A stretch of 5,262 nt of DNA from Actinomycetota bacterium (GTDB lineage: Bacteria; Actinomycetota; Thermoleophilia; Gaiellales; Gaiellaceae), in the NCBI GenBank assembly GCA_005885565.1, contig VAXK01000225.1, forward strand, positions 1-5,262, read 5' to 3'. Position numbers and translations under genes: made by a program. The notes under the pieces were generated by a model. The model made no database searches. It was not told the origin of the DNA and saw nothing but the letters and a program-made list of their open reading frames with translations. Shown here piece after piece: positions 1 through 5,262 of the stretch (positions are counted from its first letter, which is position 1; each line of letters begins with the position of its first letter).

Positions 1-429
1 CTCGCGCGCCTGGATCTCGATGTCGGTGCCCTGCCCCTGGAAGCCACCGGTCACCTGGTGGATCAGGATCTTTGCGTTCGGCAGCGCCATCCGCTTCCCT
101 TTCGCGCCGCCGGCGAGCAGGAGCGCGCCCATCGACATCGCGATCCCGACGCAGATCGTCGAGACGTCTGGCTTGATGAACTGCATCGTGTCGTAGATCG
201 CGAGGCCCGCGTAGACCGAGCCGCCCGGCGAGTTGATGTAGATCGAGATGTCCTTGTCGGGGTCCTCGGACTCGAGGTGGAGGAGCTGGGCGACGATCAG
301 GTTCGCGATCTGGTCGTCGACCGGCGTCCCGAGGAAGACGATGCGCTCGTTCAGCAGGCGCGAGTAGATGTCGAACGAGCGCTCGCCGCGTGAGGTCTGC
401 TCGATCACCATGGGAATCAAGGGGCTCAC
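1..429 (-). CDS. clpP: ATP-dependent Clp protease proteolytic subunit ClpP (3' end beyond window)
   Basis: ClpP is the serine peptidase that forms the double-heptamer chamber fed by a Clp ATPase (ClpX or ClpC) in the cytoplasm. The 143 codons present, of about 200 usual, begin MSPLIPMVIEQTSRGERSFD, the segment that contacts the ATPase and precedes the head domain. The oxyanion-region glycines follow at residues 66-71 (NSPGGS), the nucleophile Ser99 lies in GIAMSMGA, and the catalytic His124 in ILIHQVTGGF. The Ser-His spacing of 25 matches E. coli ClpP. The catalytic Asp would lie downstream, off the window. The GTG start at 429-427 is chosen because GGAGG sits 7 bases upstream; an in-frame ATG at 411-409 has no such site. 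The gene follows tig on the same strand, the common tig-clpP(-clpX) order. The residue before Ser99 is Met where Ala is usual. The family call is essentially certain. Confidence 0.97.
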   Translation of the reverse strand, partial: MSPLIPMVIEQTSRGERSFDIYSRLLNERIVFLGTPVDDQIANLIVAQLLHLESEDPDKDISIYINSPGGSVYAGLAIYDTMQFIKPDVSTICVGIAMSMGALLLAGGAKGKRMALPNAKILIHQVTGGFQGQGTDIEIQARE

Positions 430-436
430 TGCCGTA

Positions 437-441
437 CCTCC
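437..441 (-). promoter_or_regulatory. Shine-Dalgarno site of clpP
   Basis: GGAGG on the minus strand, 7 bases before the GTG at 429-427. It decides the start in favour of GTG over the in-frame ATG six codons later. Confidence 0.8.
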
Positions 442-475
442 AAACTTCCTGCGTTTCGACTGGTCATTTCAGACG

Positions 476-500
476 GTCGCACGGGCCGAGCCCGCACGAC
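476..500 (-). terminator. Hairpin 2 of the tig-clpP spacer (terminator or processing/attenuator stem)
   Basis: Arms 476-486 and 490-500 pair over 11 positions around a 3-base loop. In minus-strand RNA the left arm is GUCGUGCGGGC and the right arm GCCCGUGCGAC, with nine Watson-Crick pairs and two adjacent G-U wobbles. In plus-strand RNA those two positions would be A-C mismatches, so the structure fits minus-strand transcripts. No U-run follows, so it is not a textbook intrinsic terminator. It lies between hairpin 1 and the clpP ribosome binding site and could instead protect or process the tig-clpP message. Confidence 0.6.
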
Positions 501-506
501 CTGGAA

Positions 507-530
507 CATGACACCGCAAGCGGCGTCATG
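507..530 (-). terminator. Hairpin 1 of the tig-clpP spacer, just after the tig stop
   Basis: Arms 507-516 and 521-530 form a 10-pair stem closed by a CUUG tetraloop between G and C, a loop type known to be unusually stable. In minus-strand RNA the only imperfect pair (513 with 524) is U-G; in plus-strand RNA it would be A-C. The stem starts 5 bases after the tig stop codon, the expected place for a 3'-end structure. No U-tract follows, so partial termination, RNA stabilisation or processing are all possible. Confidence 0.65.
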
Positions 531-535
531 GGTTG

Positions 536-1879
536 CTACTCCTTGCTGGCCGGGGTCCACAAAGTTGTCTCTGACCGGTCGCGTTCCTTCTCGGGGGTCC
601 AGAGCTTCTCGCGCGCGGCCGCGAGGTCGGCGGGGATCCGCTTCACCTCGGACGCGACGCGGTCGAGGGCGCGGGCGAGGCGAAGCGACTCACGCTCCTG
701 CTCCCAGCGGCCCGACTCGCGGAGCTGCGGAATCGCCTCGTCGGCGTCCTCGTACCGGAGCCGAAGCTCGTCCTCGAGCTCCTCGTCGGAGACCTCGACG
801 CCGAGCTGGTCGGCGACCGCCTCGAGCACGAGCTCGCCCGCGACCGACTCCTGCGCCTCGGCGCGCAGCCGCTCGACGAGGTCGTCACCGGAGGTGTTGG
901 TGACCTGGAGGTACGTGTCGAGCGAGATGCCGCGGCGCTCGAGCGAGAAGGCGAGCCCCTGGAGGAGCGTCCGCGCCCGCGCCTCGACGAGCGGCCCCGA
1001 CGCCTCCACCTTCGCCGCTTCCGCGAGCGCGCGCACGACCTCCTGCCGGAAGGCCGCCTCGCTCTCGAGCTCGAGGTGGTCGCGCAGCCGCGACTCGATG
1101 TCCTCGCGGAGCTCGGCCAGGGTCTCGAACTCGCTCGTCGAGCGCGCGAGGTCGTCGTCGAGCTCCGGCAGCACCTTCTCCTTGATCTCCTTGACGGTTG
1201 CCTCGATCGTCGCCGTCGAGCCGTCCGCGAGCTCGGCCTCGATCGTCTTCGTCTCGCCGATCGACATCCCGACGAGCCCGGCCTCGAGCTCGTCGAGCAG
1301 GCGGCCCTGGCCGAGCTCCACGACGTAGTCGCGCTGCGCCTCGCCCCCGCCGCCGACGAGGTCGACGACGAGCGTGTCGCCCTCGGCGACCGGCCGGTCC
1401 CCGACGGGGACGAGCTCGGCGACCGAGCTGCGCAGGGCCTCGAGCTCCTGCTCCACGAGCTCGGCCGGAACGTCGGGCTCGACGTAGGGCACCTCGAGCT
1501 CGTGCCAGTCGGGAACCTCCGGCTTCGGCTGCACGGCGACCGTCGCGGTGAAATGGAAGCTCTCCTCGGCGGAGGCCGGCGGCTCGTAGCCGAACTCCGG
1601 CTGGTCGACCGGACGGATGCGCGAGCGCGCCGCCGCGGCGCGGAACCAGCCGCCGATGTGGCTCTCGACCGCCTCGGAGTAGAGGCGCTCGCGGCCGACG
1701 CGCGCGACGAGGACGGGCATGGGCACGCGGCCCTTGCGAAAGCCCGGGATCTTCATCGTCTCGGCGAGGTCGGAGGCGGCGTGCTCGACGGCGTGACGCA
1801 CGTCGTCGCTGCCGACCTCGACCTGGAGCCGCACGCGGTTGTCCGCGAGCTCCTCGACCTGCGTCTCCATCCGAGCCAT
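536..1879 (-). CDS. tig: Trigger factor, ribosome-associated chaperone and peptidyl-prolyl isomerase
   Basis: Trigger factor docks at the ribosomal exit tunnel and shields nascent chains in the cytoplasm. The 447-residue product has the usual length and domain order. The N-terminal ribosome-binding domain (about 1-120) carries the signature loop GFRKGRVP at 46-53, with Arg where the consensus GFRxGKxP has Lys. An FKBP-type domain spans about 155-235 (VAEGDTLVVDLVG, then GLVGMSIGETKTIE). The helical chaperone arms span about 245-430. The ATG at 1879-1877 is chosen because AAGGGG lies 9 bases upstream; the ATG three codons later is too far from it. The C-terminus repeats LWTP at 426-429 and 440-443. 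The gene precedes clpP on the same strand and is divergent from the phosphatase gene. Its strongly biased GC codons create long shadow frames on both strands. Confidence 0.97.
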   Translation of the reverse strand: MARMETQVEELADNRVRLQVEVGSDDVRHAVEHAASDLAETMKIPGFRKGRVPMPVLVARVGRERLYSEAVESHIGGWFRAAAARSRIRPVDQPEFGYEPPASAEESFHFTATVAVQPKPEVPDWHELEVPYVEPDVPAELVEQELEALRSSVAELVPVGDRPVAEGDTLVVDLVGGGGEAQRDYVVELGQGRLLDELEAGLVGMSIGETKTIEAELADGSTATIEATVKEIKEKVLPELDDDLARSTSEFETLAELREDIESRLRDHLELESEAAFRQEVVRALAEAAKVEASGPLVEARARTLLQGLAFSLERRGISLDTYLQVTNTSGDDLVERLRAEAQESVAGELVLEAVADQLGVEVSDEELEDELRLRYEDADEAIPQLRESGRWEQERESLRLARALDRVASEVKRIPADLAAAREKLWTPEKERDRSETTLWTPASKE

Positions 1880-1926
1880 TCAAGCAGACCCCTTCAAGGC
1901 TCCGTCACATAGCCTCGGCCCGGCCC
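1880..1926. promoter_or_regulatory. Divergent tig / histidine-phosphatase intergenic region
   Basis: These 47 bases separate two divergent start codons, so the promoter elements of both genes must lie here or inside the opposite gene. The tig Shine-Dalgarno AAGGGG is at 1894-1889 on the minus strand. A weak -10-like TATGTG can be read toward tig at 1911-1906, but no convincing -35 accompanies it. On the plus strand there is no purine-rich ribosome site before the ATG at 1927. No operator-like palindrome is seen. Confidence 0.4.
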
Positions 1927-2523
1927 ATGCGTCTCTACGTGATCGCGAGACACGCCGAGTCGACGCTGAACATCGAGCGGCGCGTCAACGGCGACCCGTC
2001 GGTGGACGTTCAGCTGACGGACGACGGCCGCGAGGAAGCTCGGCAGCTCGCGATCCAGGTCGCGAGCATGCAGCTCGAGCTCTGCGTCCACACCAGCTTC
2101 GGGCGCACGCTGGACACGGCTGCGATCGCGCTGGCCGGACGGGACGTGCCGATGGTGGTCGAGCCGCTCCTCGACGACATCGACGTCGGCGACCTCGAGG
2201 GCCGCTCGATCGACGACTACCGCGCCTGGAAGCGCGCCCACTCGCGCTCGGACGCGTTCCCGGGCGGCGAGAGCCTCGACGACGCGGCGCGCCGCTATGC
2301 CAGCGGGTTCCGGGCGCTGCTGGCGCGGCCCGAGGAGCGCGTGCTCGTCGTCTGCCATGAGATCCCGCTCCGCTACGCGCTCAACGCGGCCGGCGGCTCC
2401 GACGACCTCGACGGCCCCGTCCACGAGCTGCGGAACGCGACGCCCTACCTGTTCGACGAGCCGGCGCTCGAACGCGCGGCGGCGCGGATCGAGCGGCTGG
2501 CGAGCTCAGCTGCTCGCCGCTGA
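1927..2523 (+). CDS. Histidine phosphatase (phosphoglycerate-mutase-like) superfamily protein
   Basis: Members transfer phosphate to an active-site His and act on sugar phosphates, nucleotides or other phosphoesters; the substrate here cannot be told. The 198-residue product opens with the family strand and motif MRLYVIARHAES, giving Arg8 and the phospho-acceptor His9. SFGRTLDTA (57-65) supplies the second Arg, Arg60, where SPLxRAxxTA is usual. LLDDIDVGDLEG (81-92) is the acid motif, with Asp84 where Glu is usual. VVCHEIPLR (141-149) gives the second catalytic His144. The start is fixed by the N-terminal strand beginning at residue 2. No Shine-Dalgarno is visible, so the transcript may be leaderless. 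It is divergent from tig and its last 18 bases overlap the membrane-protein gene tail to tail. Phosphoglycerate mutase, cobalamin and adenosylcobalamin phosphatases are alternatives; the family is sure, the reaction is not. Confidence 0.9.
   Translation: MRLYVIARHAESTLNIERRVNGDPSVDVQLTDDGREEARQLAIQVASMQLELCVHTSFGRTLDTAAIALAGRDVPMVVEPLLDDIDVGDLEGRSIDDYRAWKRAHSRSDAFPGGESLDDAARRYASGFRALLARPEERVLVVCHEIPLRYALNAAGGSDDLDGPVHELRNATPYLFDEPALERAAARIERLASSAARR
2499..2518. terminator. Possible bidirectional terminator in the convergent overlap
   Basis: GGCGAGC (2499-2505) and GCTCGCC (2512-2518) form a perfect 7-pair stem around the 6-base loop TCAGCT. The loop contains the TGA stop of the minus-strand membrane gene and the stem lies a few bases before the stop of the plus-strand phosphatase gene. 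It could serve both convergent transcripts. There is no T-run on either side, and short GC-rich stems are common in such DNA, so support comes mainly from position. Confidence 0.4.
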
Positions 2524-3282
2524 GGCCCCAGGCTTACAGACGCCCTCGGGAGGACGTGGCGTAGTAGAGGCGGCGTCTTTCGACAGCGTCCGCCACGAGG
2601 TCTTCACTTCTTTCGCGAACCGATAGAGGACAAGCAGCGCGGTCGCGATCACGAACGCGATCTGAGTGCCTCGGCCCCCGAGGCGGACGTGATCGATGAC
2701 CGCGTAGAGGATGACGAACGCTGCGAGAAAGGCAAAGGTGATCCAGAAGGCGGGCCAATCCTGCGGACTAGGTGTTGCCGTCGGCTTCCGTTCCTTCTCG
2801 TCGATCTCCCGATACTTGTACCCACCATCGTCTTTCGCCCAAGCCATGATGAGACCACCGAAATCCCACACGAGGTAGAGGACGAAGATGACCAAGAGAA
2901 CGACGACAGTCGCGTGCAGAAGGCTGGCCGAAGAAACGGTTGCTTTCGGATCGGCCGACGTCAAGACGGCAATGTAGAAGTACAAAATCACCATGACCTG
3001 GTCGAGGAGAAATCGCCAGAACGGTAGATTGAAGAACTTGACCTCGTAGGCGGTGCGATTGAGGCTTCTGCGGAAGCCGATCCAGCTGCCGAGCACCAGC
3101 GCCGTACCTGTCACAAGCTGCCATCGAACGACGCCGGCGAGGTGGCCCCAATTCTGGAGTCGCACGAAGAGCTCTTTGATAACGAAACCAAACAGGATGT
3201 CGGTAAAGCGAAGCCCCGTATCGGCCTTGCTGACCTCCGCCGGCGGCGAAATCGCCGCTCTCCAGCGTTCCTCCCGCGTCAT
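2506..3282 (-). CDS. Unrecognised membrane protein with about six transmembrane helices
   Basis: I do not recognise the family. The 258-residue product has a charged N-terminus, then hydrophobic stretches at roughly 27-42 (weakest), 54-71, 88-107, 120-148 (long, ending near VWDFGGLIMAWA), 176-198 and 206-223. A charged loop lies at about 149-175 and a Ser/Ala/Pro-rich tail at 235-258. The best candidate signature is the helix-boundary segment YEVKFFNLPFWRFLLDQ (79-95). There is no signal peptide and no visible enzyme motif. Its ATG overlaps the HAD stop as ATGA, with GAGG 8 bases upstream, so it is probably translated by coupling as the last operon gene. Sample lines are about 50-57% GC, clearly below tig, suggesting acquired DNA. 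Roles in transport or as a membrane effector are open. It is a real gene, judged by coherent helices, coupling and coding bias; its function is unknown. Confidence 0.85.
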   Translation of the reverse strand: MTREERWRAAISPPAEVSKADTGLRFTDILFGFVIKELFVRLQNWGHLAGVVRWQLVTGTALVLGSWIGFRRSLNRTAYEVKFFNLPFWRFLLDQVMVILYFYIAVLTSADPKATVSSASLLHATVVVLLVIFVLYLVWDFGGLIMAWAKDDGGYKYREIDEKERKPTATPSPQDWPAFWITFAFLAAFVILYAVIDHVRLGGRGTQIAFVIATALLVLYRFAKEVKTSWRTLSKDAASTTPRPPEGVCKPGASAASS

Positions 3283-3980
3283 GGAGCTATCCTCGCGTCG
3301 AGGAGGCCGCTCAGGTCATCGACCTCCACGACTCGCAAGTCGGCGAGTTCCTCCTGCTCTCGCTCGAACTCCCAGACATGGGCGTCGATCCAGATCGGCC
3401 GAACACCGGCCGCGAGCGACGGCAGGACGTCCGATCGGATGCTGTTTCCTACGCTTAGCGCGTGGGCCGGCTCGACCCCGAGGCGATCGAGCACGGACAT
3501 GATCGATTCCGGAGTCTTTCGGTCGACAATCTCGACCACGTCGAAAAGCCGCGCGAGCCCGCTCTGCTCGATCCGCCGCCGCTGCAGGCAAGGGTCTCCC
3601 TTGGTGAGAAGGGCGAGCCGGAATCCGCGCGAGCGAAGCTCGGCGAGCACCTTCAGGGCGTGGGGTAGCAACGGGGCGTGTTCGTCGAAGACCACTCGTG
3701 CCGCTGACGCCACCTTCTCGCGAACCGCGGGATCGACGCCTCGGCCGGCTGATCGACAGATCGCCTCGTACGCCTGGATGCAGGAAGTGGGAAAGCGATC
3801 GACACTGTGGCCAAGTGACTCGACGTTCTCGACGTCGAGGCGCCGCTCGAGTTCTTCCCACGCCTGGCCGTCGAAGCCTTCATCTTCAACGAGCTCACGT
3901 ACTCGCTGGCGTGCCGCGTCGTAAAGTGGTTCGGTGCTCCACAGCGTGTCGTCGCCGTCGAAGATGACGCCGCGATCCAC
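3279..3980 (-). CDS. HAD-superfamily hydrolase (probable phosphatase)
   Basis: HAD phosphatases hydrolyse small phosphoesters through an aspartyl-phosphate. With the GTG start at 3980 the product has 233 residues. Motif I is VIFDGDDTLW (5-14), with nucleophile Asp8 and acid/base Asp10. A helical cap follows at about 15-95. Motif II is LALLTKGD with Thr126, motif III Lys155 in DRKTPES, and motif IV VGNSIRSD with Asp184. The GTG is preferred because GGGAG lies 7 bases upstream and motif I then falls at the usual distance from the N-terminus. An in-frame ATG at 4007-4005 would add nine residues and overlap the upstream gene by 14 bases, but lacks a ribosome site. The gene sits 13 bases after the Mom-like gene and overlaps the membrane gene as ATGA. 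The substrate is unknown; neighbours hint at a nucleotide or modified nucleotide, which is inference. Confidence 0.92.
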   Translation of the reverse strand: MDRGVIFDGDDTLWSTEPLYDAARQRVRELVEDEGFDGQAWEELERRLDVENVESLGHSVDRFPTSCIQAYEAICRSAGRGVDPAVREKVASAARVVFDEHAPLLPHALKVLAELRSRGFRLALLTKGDPCLQRRRIEQSGLARLFDVVEIVDRKTPESIMSVLDRLGVEPAHALSVGNSIRSDVLPSLAAGVRPIWIDAHVWEFEREQEELADLRVVEVDDLSGLLDARIAP

Positions 3981-3987
3981 ATGTCGG

Positions 3988-3992
3988 CTCCC
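3988..3992 (-). promoter_or_regulatory. Shine-Dalgarno site of the HAD hydrolase
   Basis: GGGAG on the minus strand, 7 bases before the GTG at 3980-3978 and just upstream of the Mom-like stop codon. It decides the start against the in-frame ATG at 4007. Confidence 0.65.
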
Positions 3993-3993
3993 G

Positions 3994-4878
3994 TTAGCTT
4001 CGCGCATCGAAATGCTCAGCTCGGGGGAGAACACTGGGGGAAATCTCCCGACGGCGATCGTGACGCTGCAGAAAGCGCCCGTAGATCGCCAGCGGCTCAA
4101 GCGGCATCACGGAGTAGACGACACGGCGCCGCATCGCGCCTGAGAGAAGCTCGATCTCACGGTCGCTGATGTAGTCGCCGTCGAGATAGCCATATCGCGT
4201 CCCGATCTCTTGTCCGAAGAGCGACCAGTTCGCCGCGCGGTACGAGGCGCCGTCGAACCCCAGATTCGGGTTCACGTACGTGAGCAGAAACCGGATCTCC
4301 GGCCTCATCTGCCGTAACCACCGCTCGATCTGGGCGAGGAGATGCGAGATCGTGTTGCGCGGCGCCCAGTCGAAGGCGAAGACGCGCGACACGACGAGCG
4401 CCTCCTCAGCTAGCAGTCCGGCCGGAAGCGCCGCTGCGATTGTCCCGAGATCAAGCCCCGAGAGCGAAACGGCCGCGACGATGCGGTCGCCTGGTGTGTA
4501 GTTGGCGAGATGGACGCTCCCGTGCCGGGGCGAGTGCAGGTAGTGGAGGTGACGCATAATCGTTGCGGCGAGCGACTCTCCGACGTCGCCGAACCGGAGT
4601 TCGGCGACGCTTACGGCCGCCTCGGGCGGACGCAAGAGCCCCTCCACGGGCTCGTGGAAGGAGCGCAGCCGCGTACCCAGGCGAGCGACTTCCTCATCGG
4701 CCGCGTCGGCCTCCACAGCGCCGGTTCGGTCGGCCAGCCGCGGCAGATGGAGCAGGGCCTCTACCTCGAGCGCGCGCGCTGAGAGGCCAAGGTCCGCATG
4801 ACGTTGTGCCAGAGCCGCGACAACGGGTCCGGGGCCGACGCGGACCAGTGGACGCGCGGCTGCCGAGGGAGGGCTCAC
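3994..4878 (-). CDS. Mom-like GNAT-fold protein, possible base-modifying or acyl-transfer enzyme
   Basis: The 294-residue product resembles phage Mu Mom, the GNAT-fold enzyme that carbamoylmethylates adenine in DNA to block restriction. Residues 105-245 look like the fold. LHYLH (111-115) carries His112-Tyr113, VVSRVFAFD holds Arg165, NTISHLL holds Ser178, and YVNPNLGFDGASYRAANW (201-218) holds Asn203 and Tyr213. As I recall the Mom literature, the important residues are His48, Tyr49, Arg101, Ser114, Asp139 and Tyr149. A constant offset of 64 maps all of them here, with Asp139 becoming Asn203. About 100 N-terminal residues are an unrecognised Ala/Leu-rich extension. The GTG start overlaps the mazG stop as GTGA, behind a strong AAGGAGG with a 4-base spacer. 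The link to Mom is by pattern and memory, not alignment; an ordinary N-acyltransferase is the alternative. Confidence 0.72.
   Translation of the reverse strand: MSPPSAAARPLVRVGPGPVVAALAQRHADLGLSARALEVEALLHLPRLADRTGAVEADAADEEVARLGTRLRSFHEPVEGLLRPPEAAVSVAELRFGDVGESLAATIMRHLHYLHSPRHGSVHLANYTPGDRIVAAVSLSGLDLGTIAAALPAGLLAEEALVVSRVFAFDWAPRNTISHLLAQIERWLRQMRPEIRFLLTYVNPNLGFDGASYRAANWSLFGQEIGTRYGYLDGDYISDREIELLSGAMRRRVVYSVMPLEPLAIYGRFLQRHDRRREISPSVLPRAEHFDARS
4584..4609. repeat. Perfect 11-bp inverted repeat inside the Mom-like gene
   Basis: CGTCGCCGAAC (4584-4594) and GTTCGGCGACG (4599-4609) are exact reverse complements around the 4-base loop CGGA. The element encodes residues about 91-98 of the Mom-like protein, at the junction between its N-terminal extension and the GNAT-like part. 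It would fold equally well on either RNA strand. It may be a translational pause or regulatory stem, a trace of a domain junction, or coincidence in GC-rich coding DNA. Confidence 0.6.
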
Positions 4879-5255
4879 GGCTCCTCCTTCGGAACGACCC
4901 GACCCCGAACCGCGCCCACCGGGTAGCGCCGCTCGAGCTCACCGAGCTTCTGGACGCACGCCTCGGCGAGGTCCACCCGAGCGAGGTGGGCGAAGTTCAT
5001 CAGGTTGATCAAGATGTCCGCGAGCTCACCGGCGACCTCGGGCAACCGCTCCTCCAGCACCGATTCCTCGTCGCACCAGAGGAAGAGCTGTTGCAGCTCG
5101 GCAGCTTCAACCGCAGTCGAGGCCGCGAGATCCTTGAGCGTCTGGAACCGCCGCCAGTCGCGTTCGCGGTAGAAGTCCTCCAACAGCGCCTGCAGCGCGT
5201 CCAAACGGTCGCGAGGCACGTCGTGGGACTGGGTTGCCGATTCCCTCGTCGCCAT
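4875..5255 (-). CDS. MazG-like nucleotide pyrophosphohydrolase
   Basis: MazG-like enzymes cleave (d)NTPs to the monophosphate and pyrophosphate, using Mg2+, to clean or deplete nucleotide pools. The 126-residue product has the single-domain all-alpha form. The metal-binding signature ExxE-(12-28)-ExxD is complete: Glu50 and Glu53 in TAVEAAEL, Glu77 and Asp80 in GELADILINL, 23 residues apart. FYRERDWRRFQTLKDLA (28-44) and the closing RRYPVGAVRGR (109-119) are typical of the dCTPase/RS21-C6-like branch. The ATG at 5255 is provisional: only 7 bases of upstream sequence are in the window and the frame stays open there. A GTG at residue 13 is an alternative. It heads the visible part of the minus-strand operon and shares GTGA with the Mom-like gene. 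The family is clear; whether it is housekeeping or the nucleotide-handling arm of this cassette is open. Confidence 0.93.
   Translation of the reverse strand: MATRESATQSHDVPRDRLDALQALLEDFYRERDWRRFQTLKDLAASTAVEAAELQQLFLWCDEESVLEERLPEVAGELADILINLMNFAHLARVDLAEACVQKLGELERRYPVGAVRGRVVPKEEP
4883..4889 (-). promoter_or_regulatory. Strong Shine-Dalgarno site of the Mom-like gene
   Basis: AAGGAGG on the minus strand with a 4-base spacer to the GTG at 4878-4876, lying inside the last codons of mazG. It is the best ribosome site in the window, and with the GTGA overlap it implies coupled, efficient translation of the Mom-like protein. Confidence 0.75.
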
Positions 5256-5262
5256 ACTCGTA

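Noticed and set aside
390..1328. A 312-codon open frame on the plus strand opposite tig
   Set aside because: It encodes Ser/Arg-rich low-complexity sequence, lies antisense to a clear trigger factor gene, and reflects GC-biased codons. Long frames at 885-1883 (minus) and 1076-1912 (plus) are shadows for the same reason.
2668..2684. A perfect 7-bp inverted repeat with a CCC loop inside the membrane gene
   Set aside because: Stems of this length are expected by chance in GC-rich coding DNA, and its position has no special meaning.
3142..3924. A 260-codon plus-strand frame opposite the HAD and membrane genes
   Set aside because: It is Ser/Arg-rich with no motif or ribosome site, and the opposite strand carries full HAD motifs and coherent membrane helices.
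4007..4100. Longer HAD protein starting at 4100 or at the ATG at 4007
   Set aside because: The extra N-terminal residues match no HAD feature and overlap the Mom-like gene, and neither start has a ribosome site, while the GTG at 3980 has GGGAG 7 bases upstream. The 4007 start cannot be fully excluded.
1..5262. CRISPR arrays, tRNA or rRNA genes, insertion sequences, attachment sites
   Set aside because: No regularly spaced repeats, cloverleaf-like sequence, transposase or integrase motifs, or terminal inverted repeats were seen; the window is almost fully coding.

Overview
The window is high-GC, gene-dense bacterial DNA with housekeeping genes on the left and an accessory-looking gene cluster on the right. 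Hand counts on sample lines give about 73% GC in the trigger factor gene. The tig-clpP order, GTG starts, GC-rich codons and the ClpP N-terminus fit an actinobacterium. A deep-branching class such as Thermoleophilia is possible, but that is a guess from style, not a search result.

Layout: 1-429 (minus) is the first 143 codons of clpP, whose 3' end lies off the left edge. 536-1879 (minus) is tig, complete. The 106 bases between them hold two strong tandem hairpins, and every imperfect pair in them becomes G-U in the minus-strand RNA. A 47-base gap (1880-1926) separates tig from a divergent histidine-phosphatase-family gene (1927-2523, plus). That gene converges on, and overlaps by 18 bases, the last gene of a four-gene minus-strand operon filling the rest of the window.

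Read 5' to 3' on the minus strand, the operon encodes a MazG-like nucleotide pyrophosphohydrolase (5255-4875), a GNAT-fold protein resembling phage Mu Mom (4878-3994), a HAD-family phosphatase (3980-3279) and an unrecognised six-helix membrane protein (3282-2506). The junctions are GTGA overlap, 13-base gap, ATGA overlap, so the genes look translationally coupled. Base composition falls along the operon; sample lines of the membrane gene are about 50-57% GC, unlike tig.

The housekeeping part handles protein quality control: trigger factor folds nascent chains at the ribosome and ClpP degrades proteins with a Clp ATPase. The operon is the part worth attention. A nucleotide-pool hydrolase, a Mom-like base-modifying or acyl-transfer enzyme, a phosphatase and a membrane protein could form a nucleotide or nucleic-acid modification cassette, possibly for defence. 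The grouping and family assignments are visible in the sequence; the joint function is inference.
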